Positions 10,260-18,117 of a stretch of DNA of 38,656 bases are shown here, in pieces. Source of the DNA: Russula earlei (lineage: Eukaryota > Basidiomycota > Agaricomycetes > Russulales > Russulaceae). The notes under the pieces were generated by a model. That model made no database searches, had not been told where the DNA came from, and saw nothing but the letters and a program-made list of their open reading frames with translations. Each line of letters begins with the position of its first letter. Position 1 is the stretch's first letter. A program made the position numbers and the translations under genes. The DNA lies in assembly GCA_025769875.1 (NCBI GenBank), contig JAGFNK010000494.1, positions 1-38,656 of the forward strand, in the 5' to 3' direction.

Positions 10260-11826
10260 ATGGACAATGCATATGAGGACTGCATTCAAGCAGTGATCAC
10301 AAAGTGGCAGGGGGGCCTTTTCAAAAGCAGACGAGCAGCTGCGATTGTGCATGAGGTGAGGAGCTGCTTGTTTTTCTTGCTGACTCTATTAAATACTCTT
10401 AGATTCCTCATCAAACACTGAGTGACCGCATCAATGGGCGTTGTTCCAGGAAGGATTCACATGAGGGCCAACAATTGCTCTCGGAGAGGCAGGAAGAGGC
10501 GCTGGTCACTTGGATCGACCACAAGGCTTTGATGGCCAAGCCCATGGACCAGATGGAGGTCAACTCCATCATATATGATACATCTGTGAAAACATTCCTA
10601 TGACATGGTACAATGTCATTGTTGAGTACATGAAGGTGCGCACCTGCATAATGTCCCAGAAACTGCTTGCCTCTGCTTTCTCCTCCACCGGCATCTTTCC
10701 ATTCAACCCCCTCATATTCACCGAGGCTGACTTTGCCCCTTCAAAATTGTATTCCACCACCCAGCATGTGCCGGCATCATTTCCTGCAGACGTCCCTTCA
10801 TCCTCCCCTCTTCCCTCCACCTGTTCTGACAGCGATGCCTCCTTGGAAGACCTGCTCTCTGAGGAGGTTGAAGACACAACCCCTTTTGACTGGGACATGG
10901 ACGATGATGATGACTTTGACTACGAGCCACCGCAGGGCCATGATCCAGACTCACAACAACCACATGTTTCATTTCTGTCCCCTGCCATCCACACCAACCC
11001 TGCCCCATGCATTCACTTCTTGCTTAACTCACCCACGTCCTTGTGTGCCAGTGGCGCTGAACATGTGTCCATCATACAAAATGCGTCACCTGCCCATGAT
11101 ATCTGTGTCGACTCCAACTCCTCCCTGTTTCCCAGTCACTTTACTCGCTCTCACAACCCTCCTTCATCCTCTGCGATGTCTATCTCTATTGCCCTTGGTC
11201 CCACCCATGCACCAATCCCCACCATACCGCAGGAGTTTCATTCAGAGATGTCCCGACTCCGGATGACAGTAGAACTACTAGAAAGGGAGCTCGCTATATC
11301 CAGGGCAGAGAGCACCTCCAGCAGTGCCCACTGCACCATCATGAAGTGTGTGGCATCAGATGCAAGAAAGGAGCTGGAAAACCAGAAGTGCAAGACGTGC
11401 CGTTCAGTGAAGACAAGTGCACGTTATGTCACCCACCCTATGGTTGAAGCACAGTGGCTTGCTGGACAGGAAAAGAAGGCCCAGCTCGCCAGAGAAGCTG
11501 CTGAGAAGGCAGCTCAAAAGGTGGTTAATGATGTGGCGCGCGAGGTGCAACTCTGGGAGGAAATAGATTCAAGGGTGTTCAGCGGTGAGTCCCAGAGCTG
11601 AATCATGACAATGTACTCATTCTTTGCAGAATCACTCTCTTCATATAAGCGCAAGGATGATCTCATTGCACTCTCTGGTGCACTTGGCCTCAACATGACG
11701 GGCACTGTCAATGAGCTGGCAACCCAGGTCAAGTCCCACATAGGAGTGCACCCTGAGCTCCTTCATCACCCTCGGTTTGGTGGGCTTTTCATTCAAGGCA
11801 GACATTGCATGGAGATTAATCAGTAG
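10260..11826 (+). pseudogene. Pogo-type transposase, internally deleted (HTH N-terminus plus C-terminal region, DDE core absent)
   Basis: Exon 1 (10260-10355) and exon 2 (from 10403) joined over a 47-bp intron (10356-10402, GTGAGG...CTTAG) encode a psq-type helix-turn-helix followed by a CENP-B-type HTH (SDRINGRCSRKDSHEG, then QEEALVTWID). The frame then stops at 10601. The second part starts there in another frame: the segment VIVEYM...AFSSTGIFPFNPLIF and EADFAPS matches what normally follows the catalytic core in fungal pogo transposases. The DDE domain (about 250 residues) is missing at about 10590-10600. Downstream come an acidic Ser-rich region, a coiled-coil-like region (about 11250-11580), a 45-bp intron (11585-11629, GTGAGT...TGCAG) and a SAP-like DNA-binding motif (LIALSGALGLNMTGT). 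Confidence 0.75.
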
Positions 11827-11848
11827 ATACAATGTTTTTTGTTTGCGT

Positions 11849-11868
11849 CCCCCCCCCCCCCCCCCCCC
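11849..11868 (+). repeat. C20 homopolymer
   Basis: Twenty consecutive C just after the transposase stop, inside the pogo element. The minus strand is G20 and could form a quadruplex. The exact length may be affected by sequencing. Confidence 0.8.
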
Positions 11869-12016
11869 AAATTACACATTTTTGACATTTGATCTCAGCA
11901 ATGTAAGGTTCGATCGGTGGTTCAAAAATTTCATTACGTTTCACGTTACTATTTGTGACTGTCCGACTAATGGGTAGCTTACTTAAGCTGTCCGACTAAT
12001 GGGTAGCCCTACAGTA

Positions 12017-12605
12017 CATCCGAGGCAGTGGATTCCCAGATCGAGATCCAAAAGAGACCGCAGGACGACGAAGAGGCCTGGAGGGAGGTTTTGAATGAAT
12101 TATGTATCGGTGCGTTCACTACTCAACGAGCTCACTCCAAACTTGGGAGATACGATTGTGTCCGGAAGAGGATGCGAACGGGGATGATGACCCGGAGTAT
12201 AATTGTGATCGGTCCGTGGGCGACGAGTCGACGACGCACGCAGCTGTGCTTCACCATGTGGTTTTCCCGCGGAAGATTTCACTATATGTATCTACTAAGC
12301 GGTGTTCGACCGCGGGGGAGGACCAGGGGAAAAGAACTCGAACACTGCCCAGGTAACGAGTGTGTGTACCGTGATACCGCCCCGTATGACCTGCATGTAA
12401 TGCATCCGAGCTCGGAGAGAATGAGTGACCCCCGGCCGCCAGCGGCGCCGAAGGACGGTACATAAACTGCGGAGGAGCCTCCCCCACAGCTAACGACTCA
12501 AGATATCTCATAACCCGTCACCTCTTTTGTGCCTTATATTTTTATCAAAGGCACCCCGCAGAGGCATACATACCTTCTCGTCGTGTCGTTCGCTACCACT
12601 CGACT
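12017..12605. other. Intergenic, nothing recognised
   Basis: Short open frames on both strands (for example a plus frame to 12465) have no motif or hydrophobic pattern that supports a gene. A TA-rich stretch near 12535-12550 precedes the possible secreted-peptide start. Confidence 0.45.
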
Positions 12606-12713
12606 ATGCGCACCACCGTCAACCTGTCGGTCATACTCCTCGCGCTCGCAGCTTGGGCCGCCGCAAGTCCCACTTTGAACCCGGATAAGCTGGAGCCAAT
12701 GCTCGCAGCGTAA
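12606..12713 (+). CDS. Putative small secreted protein, first exon or 35-residue peptide
   Basis: The frame opens MRTTVNLSVILLALAAWAAA: a basic N-terminus, a 12-residue hydrophobic core and a small-residue cleavage region, as in fungal secretion signals. It continues SPTLNPDKLEPMLAA and stops. A GTAAAG at the stop (12710-12715) could be an intron donor, with acceptors at CGTTAG (about 12766) or CACAG (about 12817), but no downstream exon gives a convincing mature protein. It is either a broken gene for a small secreted protein or a chance signal-like peptide. Confidence 0.3.
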   Translation: MRTTVNLSVILLALAAWAAASPTLNPDKLEPMLAA

Positions 12714-13774
12714 AGGTTTGCCTCAACTCTCTCTTGCGCTTGCAAGTTCCTGATTTCGTCGTTAGGGTGATATGATATGCGACGATGACGAGTCCTCCCT
12801 CTCCCCGCACTCACAGGGGGGGCTTGTGGCCCGCTGGTGTAGGCGCACGCTCGCGGATAAGGGCCTGTTTGTAGGAGGAGAGGGAGAAGGGAGAGGTCTC
12901 GTATTTGTCTGTCTGGTGATTAAAAAATGTTGTCGTACGGAAGAACATGTCAGTCTGACTTCAGTGTGAGTGAGGGGAGGGCGTCGTAATGCTTAGTCAG
13001 CATCACAGTGAGACAATTAAATCATAGACGATTTCTATACCTCATCATCACCTTGTGAGTCGTCAGGCATTTATCTTGGTGCGGATTTCTGTGCCTCTTC
13101 CTTTTTACCGTGACTTCCTTGTCTTTACCTGCGGCGTTGTGGAGGCCAAGATGCAAATCAAACTCAGGCCGAATGCACTGCAATGCGCGTACCTTTACCA
13201 GTGGCAGCGCCCCGTCTTACTGGCAGTCTCAGTGACTTGGAATTCGACTCCTCTATTTTGTGGCGGGAACTCGAATTCTCCTGAGCGTTGTGGCTTCCCT
13301 TTTCTTTCGATGATCCCCGACCACCGCCAGTGGCAACCCGTCACGGTCAGACTTGGCCACAAACCGTTCGCGTCCTCGTTTGCGCCTGCACGCTCTACGG
13401 TACTGTGAACTAGCAGATAGCTCGAAGCAGTAGGCTCATGTTCGCTCCACGCCATGTCAACCACACCGATTTCTGAGCCTCCGCTCGTTCAACTATCCGT
13501 TTGCGCGTCGTTCACGGAGGGCGCACGAAAAGAGCAGGAGAATTTTCTCTGACCAAAAGTCATACTGTAAAGGAGTGGCGAGGTACTTGCCCCCTTTTTG
13601 TGACTTTGGGTTAGAGAAAATAATCTTTTTTTAAAAAAGTTTGTGACGTTGTGTGGCATCCACATGCATTGGCCACAAAGATGCGTGTTGCCTACAGGTA
13701 TCTCTTGCGTCGTCCATGTTTGCTTTTAACTTCGCGGCCACAGTGAACACAATGCGTGCCGCATTGAGCTCTCA
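12714..13774. other. Intergenic, nothing firm recognised
   Basis: No frame here shows a domain. The last part (after about 13700) is the upstream region of the gene at 13942. Confidence 0.45.
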
Positions 13775-13782
13775 TATATAAG
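13775..13782 (+). promoter_or_regulatory. TATA box of the 13942 gene
   Basis: TATATAAG lies 160 bp before the start codon. The stretch between them is CT- and CA-rich, as in many fungal 5' leaders. Confidence 0.55.
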
Positions 13783-13941
13783 TTTCGATGGATAAGGTAC
13801 TCATACTCCAAACTCGAGCACCAGCCTAATAGCGCACACACCGAACTCACTCTCCAAAACTCACATCGCAATCGCAATCGTTCATCGCCTGCCACTTGCA
13901 TTGCCCTCTTTCATTCGCTCTATCACCAGTTTATCTCAACC

Positions 13942-14454
13942 ATGTCTCGCTCCATCACGCACGTCGGTCTTGCGCTCTTCCATACCCCCACCTTCCCCAC
14001 GCAATGGGTCCTTGCCTTTTCCACACATGAGCTGTTCCAGGAACGCGTGATGTGCCGCGCCCTTCGCCAGAGCGTGAACGGCTTGAACGAATACTGGGAG
14101 ACGTGCGAGTCCTCTCCGACCTCCTTCAACCGCTCTGCAATCCTCGGAGGCGTCATCCACATCGGGATTGTTTACATGTCGATGGAGGACTTGCTCAAGG
14201 AATTCAGCGCCAAAGGCACCGTCGTCTCGGAAACTTACCTTCCGTCTCATTCGGACCGGTTTTGCGTCCAGTCCTTGTTACGTCTTAGCAAGGGACGCGC
14301 CGTCCTCCCCACCACGGATGAATTCAAGCTGATGGACTTGATTCGAGGACGCGTATCTCAAGTCGAGGCCTCACAGGCATCGCGCGCGTTCAAATCGTAC
14401 CCTGTTGTCGAGCTCAAGGACGGAGGTATTCGCATGGCCAACTCGGCGTACTAA
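13942..14454 (+). CDS. Uncharacterised fungal protein, 170 residues, single exon, intact
   Basis: The frame is GC-rich with G/C-ending codons and no decay, unlike the transposon ORFs. The start ATG sits in CAACCATGTC, a good fungal context, after a TATA box at the expected distance. The protein is soluble with no signal peptide or membrane segment. Sequence landmarks are an N-terminal HVGLALFHTP...QWVLAF strand pair, GGVIHIGIVYMSMEDLL in the middle and FCVQSLLRLS near residue 110. This layout resembles small basidiomycete and ascomycete proteins that I recall as a DUF family with a papain-like or NlpC-like arrangement (HW early, C...W later), but I cannot confirm membership. Function unknown. 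Confidence 0.75.
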   Translation: MSRSITHVGLALFHTPTFPTQWVLAFSTHELFQERVMCRALRQSVNGLNEYWETCESSPTSFNRSAILGGVIHIGIVYMSMEDLLKEFSAKGTVVSETYLPSHSDRFCVQSLLRLSKGRAVLPTTDEFKLMDLIRGRVSQVEASQASRAFKSYPVVELKDGGIRMANSAY

Positions 14455-15519
14455 CCATCCCTGACATCTTAGCATCTATTTAGCATAAATTACTTAATCT
14501 AGATTTAATCCATAGATTTTCCGTATTAGAATCTTTGTTAATGTCCTTGTTTTATTGTGTTTAATGGTTTTATGTATTTACGCGGCTCCGACGAGGATCA
14601 ACAGCCAGCTTTGGTCGAGAAGTGGGTCAAGGCTCTGACGTGATCGTATTGTCATGTCGCCGCATGACGAAGTCCCACAAGTTCAAGGTGACATCTTTGG
14701 GCTCGAAGAACAAGGTGCAAGATAGTGGACTACTGTGCAGGCACGCAGGGTATCAGGTAATTTGATATCGTGCACTGGGAGAGGACTCAGCGGGACAAAT
14801 GTTATCTTATATCTACGCGATAACCCACGGTACGTCGAGAACTGCGTCGTCTAAACTAAACGTACCACCACCAGGTGCAGATTTCACACGGTAACAACTG
14901 GGGCAACAATGAGCATTGAAAATGACAGTGTGCTCTGCAAGGTCAGAACCACCCATCTGAGTGACAGCCACCAACAGCCCCTACAACACAAATAATAGAT
15001 ACCTTTCTACCTATCCCTATTTTGCAACATAACACATCTCCCCTCACCCTGTTCCTGATCCACACAACAAACTGTCTTGGAAATTTGGGAGGCACATATA
15101 ATGCAATTATATTCTAATATAATTTTATTATAATGGCCTCCCAAATTTCTGACATGCCCAACCAATACATTCAAAGGACCACCCTACATCTCAGCCCACT
15201 AAGAAATAGAGAATACACCCACTTTAAACTTGTCAATGCATCAACCCCCTCCATGCACCCCACACAGATGCCACCATGGCACTTCCAATCCCTGACCTGA
15301 AACTCCCTTTCACCCAATCAAACACAGTTCACCTCCACTCATTGAAACTTAACTCCACTCAAAAAATAAGATTCATGTGATGTGGCAATATGTCATTGAC
15401 AGATGGCAGTATTCTGCATCCTGTCACACTCCAGAGGAAAGTACCCAACAACTTGGATTTGTCAGGGGCAGATGTTCTGAATCCACATACTTTTTTTGTA
15501 CTCAGGTAAAAATCACTGA
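14455..15519. other. Transition from host DNA to the CpG-poor transposon block
   Basis: Up to about 14880 the sequence is mixed, with AT-rich 3' flank of the preceding gene. After about 14930 CpG becomes very rare and TG/CA-rich repeat-like sequence begins. One strong hairpin lies at 15080-15149. No coding sequence is apparent. Confidence 0.6.
15080..15149. repeat. Short palindromic element (possible mini-MITE or hairpin)
   Basis: GAAATTTGGGAGGC (15080-15093) is perfectly inverted as GCCTCCCAAATTTC (15136-15149) around a 42-bp AT-rich loop. It could be a tiny foldback element or an RNA hairpin; no target duplication was identified. Confidence 0.6.
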
Positions 15520-15615
15520 GGCCCCATTCAGGTAGTGAAACTTTTATGAAATTTTTGAACTTTGGGGTTTTCTGGAGTTACTTGTGTGATAGGAGTACTC
15601 ATCATGACATCACAT
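15520..15615 (+). repeat. MITE-1, left terminal repeat (interrupted by the copia element)
   Basis: GGCCCCATTCAGG...GACATCACAT is clearly related to the left arm of the MITE at 35709 and, inverted, to the right arm ending at 36427. The arm stops exactly at the copia 5' LTR and its sequence continues directly after the copia 3' LTR at 35664-35705 (CACTTAATATCAAAATATCAG). This shows the copia inserted into this MITE. Confidence 0.75.
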
Positions 15616-15936
15616 TGTTGAGATAAAGAGTAGCCAAGGCATTGACACATTGGCTCAAACTGTCTGGGTGGTTCACAGGCCCAGTAATTACAGATAAAAT
15701 AATTAGGGATGCTCTCAGATACTTAAGAGCATCATACATATAGTAGATATGTCAGTTTTGTCTCACAGAAACTGAAGTAAGTACTTACTATCTAATGATC
15801 TTATCAGTAGCTGATTATGCATTGTAGTAATATTTTATTAGGTAAATATAACACACAGTTTTGTCTCACAGAAACTGAATAATATTTTATTAGATCTACT
15901 AAGATCTAATCTACCTTATCACTATGCAATTCAACA
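15616..15936 (+). repeat. Copia 5' LTR
   Basis: 321 bp, TGTTGA...TCAACA. Compared with the 3' LTR it lacks about 100 bp after CACAGGCCCAG and has an extra partial duplication of the segment ending ...CACAGAAACTGA (around 15760-15885), so the two LTRs have rearranged since insertion. Confidence 0.85.
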
Positions 15937-15948
15937 GGTTATAGGCCC
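15937..15948 (+). promoter_or_regulatory. Copia primer-binding site, half-tRNA type
   Basis: GGTTATAGGCCC directly follows the LTR. Its reverse complement resembles the anticodon arm of initiator tRNA-Met (GGGCTCATAACC) with two differences. Priming from an internal tRNA-Met half molecule is established for Drosophila copia. The match is imperfect, so this is an inference. Confidence 0.45.
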
Positions 15949-16225
15949 TGCCCACTACTTAATTCCCAAGACAGAAATCCACATACAAGCTCACACAATC
16001 TATTGACACATTATCTCTCCTTCATGAGCCAGTGTTCATCAGAATGACACCTCACACTTTTGGTATTTGGATCAAAGTTTTGACCCAGATGTCAGGGGTA
16101 CCGATCAGATTTCTAACATCTGACATGTGTGTTTGCTCCACTTGCCCAGATTGGCTTTATCACCCCATTTACCCTAATCAAATCACATGGCACCATCAAT
16201 TTTTACATTCCTGCCCAGAGTTACA

Positions 16226-17254
16226 ATGGAGATCTTTGATGGGTCCAATTGGCCCACTTGGTCCTCATGTGTACTCACTGTTTGCCAAATAAATGGATTT
16301 AGGCATCACATCATGGATTCCCCACCATCCCCTCTGGACACAGCTTGGGACTCAGAGGAGCAGGTCCTCCTTGGAGTCATCAAGGACTATGTGCAGAAAG
16401 ACATCTTGCTGGCAGTTTCTGATGATACTAAGTTCAAATCATGCAAAGACAAATGGGAGGAACTAAAGTGTGCATACAGAGGCATTGGGTCTATGTCCAC
16501 TTTCAATTCCTGGGTTGCCTTGATGGGCATAGCCCTGGACGATGTGACTCCAATGCTACCACAATTACAGAAACTTAATAATGTGTGGAACACTCTCCAA
16601 AACAATGACATGAAGATTTCCAATCTTCGATTTAGCTTCATTCTGACCAAGGTGTTACCTGATGCTTATTTGGCTATCACCTCAACTATTCTCACAGCTG
16701 GCACTCTGAAAGATCTTGCTCTGCAAATGATCCAGGAATGGATCCTCAATGAGGAAGGTCGCCAGGCTGGCCCCTCCACATCCCTCAATAAAGTTGCTCC
16801 AGTAAGGAAGAAAAAGAAGGATGAGGAGGAGAAGGCAAAGAAAGGACAGGGGGTGACAGGAGGTGCTCAGACTTCCAAAGTCAACATGCACATAGTGGAA
16901 ACTACTGCCACCATTACTGAAGTATTGGATGATGATAATAAAATACATGTTTCCCTCTATGTGACAGCCTGATCCTGTTGGATGGTCAATTCCAGAGTGA
17001 CTCATCATATTACACCATTCCATTCCAACTTCATTTCTTGGGCTCCAGCATCCAGATCTGTTAGTCTTGGAGGCCATGCTGTCATCTCACAGATTGGAAC
17101 TGGATTGGTCTCTGTCAGGCTGTCAGGAGGAACTGGGGACATTCAATTGACCCTTTCAGATGTTATGCATGTTCTGGAAGCCAACATGTGGTACTTCTCT
17201 GTGTAAGTGATACTCCAGAAGGGGGGTCAAATAACATTCACTAAAGAGGGCTTC
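16226..17254 (+). pseudogene. Copia gag and protease region, interrupted by nonsense codons and by Gypsy-2
   Basis: One frame runs from ATG 16226 to the Gypsy-2 LTR. Gag (16226-16972) starts MEIFDGSNWPTWSS, the usual copia gag opening (L/F-x-G-x-N-W-x-W), followed by helical sequence and a Lys/Glu-rich KKKKDEEEKAKK segment. No CCHC knuckle is visible. After TGA (16970-16972) the same frame continues with WMVNSRVTHHITPF, a decayed version of the protease active site (normally W-x-x-D-S-G-A-T-x-H), where Asp has become Asn and Gly has become Arg. A TAA at 17204-17206 and the following QKGGQITFTKEGF lead into the insertion. Particle formation from this copy is impossible. Confidence 0.75.
17250..17254 (+). 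repeat. Target-site duplication of Gypsy-2, left copy (GCTTC)
   Basis: GCTTC directly precedes the 5' LTR and is repeated at 27527-27531 directly after the 3' LTR, a perfect 5-bp duplication. Confidence 0.95.
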
Positions 17255-18083
17255 TGTTACGAACCAAGGCCAGGTCCTGGCCATATACTGTCCTGTTTCA
17301 CTCAAGAGAGACCTCTCTCACTTTGCATTGCCAACTCCCTTCCATTTCTTGGGCTACCCCTCCTGCGGTGCAAGATATTGCTATTGCAAAGGCACTATAA
17401 CACGACCAGGCACCCATTTCCTAATTGGGTAATCATCGCGTGGCAACCACATGGTCACCCAGCCACCAAGAACCCAAAACAGCGGCACCAACTTTTAGAA
17501 ACTGTTGCATAACTCATCTGATGTCATCAAGGCTCCAATGACATCATGGCTGACTGAGCAACTCCACAGTGACCTCATAGGCTCACTAAGCACTCCACAG
17601 TGACATCATAATGATGTCATCACTCCACAATGATCAGTAGTGCGCTCAGTAAGCCTGAAACTTGACGCAAGCAAGTTTATGCCTCTGTAGTCCTATTGGA
17701 TGGTACCAAAGGGTCTAGAATAGTCCCAGTTCTTTGTAATTGACCCTGTACACTGTATATAAGCCCCAATGAAGCATGGCAGTCGTCAGACTGTCCATTT
17801 GTGATACTCTCATCTTCCTGGGTACTCCCCTGTGACTGCTCAGTCTAAAGTCCTCCCTCATCTTCAAGGTACTCCTCAATGACCGCCTTGTTTAAAGCCC
17901 CTTGCTGCACTGGCCTCTACTCTTCACCTCTGCCTTCTGCAACACATACCAGTCCCCATCTGCTATCTCCTAGTTGTTTGGCTCGTCCCTCTTGTTCAAC
18001 GCTGTTTATGCTGCGTACCATCCGTTCCGACCCTTGCCCACCTGCTCCTGAGTCCTTAGTGATCAGCAGTACATGTCTTGACA
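17255..18083 (+). repeat. Gypsy-2 5' LTR
   Basis: 829 bp, TGTTAC...CTTGACA. TATATAAG at 17756-17763 is the likely TATA box, and AGACTGTCCA at 17788-17797 is where the transcript should start. Against the 3' LTR there are about 44 changes, mostly transitions at ancestral CpG, four clear transversions and one single-base indel. Confidence 0.95.
17756..17763 (+). promoter_or_regulatory. Gypsy-2 LTR TATA box
   Basis: TATATAAG, about 31 bp before the self-complementary AGACTGTCCA. In the 3' LTR the box has mutated to TATAGAAG. Confidence 0.7.
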
Positions 18084-18085
18084 TC

Positions 18086-18095
18086 TGGACAGTCT
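18086..18095 (+). promoter_or_regulatory. Gypsy-2 primer-binding site of self-priming type
   Basis: TGGACAGTCT starts two bases after the LTR and is the perfect reverse complement of AGACTGTCCA (17788-17797) at the predicted transcript 5' end. Tf1 and related sushi-group elements use such a fold-back instead of a tRNA primer. By position and length this fits that model well. Confidence 0.7.
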
Positions 18096-18117
18096 CTCAT
18101 CATCCCTGTATTGACCA

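Larger units (their letters stand above)
9895..12014 (+). mobile_element. Pogo-type (Tc1/mariner superfamily) DNA transposon with deleted transposase, flanked by TA
   Basis: The 2120-bp element starts CTGTAGGCTACCC and ends GGGTAGCCCTACAG, flanked on both sides by TA (9893-9894 and 12015-12016), the target duplication of the Tc1/mariner superfamily. The terminal inverted repeats are about 55 bp (9895-9949 and 11959-12014) and near perfect. Each contains the 20-bp motif GCTACCCATTAGTCGGACAG twice, separated by 9 bp. The interior encodes the two ends of a pogo/Tigger-like transposase without its catalytic middle, so this copy could move only with help from an intact relative. Confidence 0.85.
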
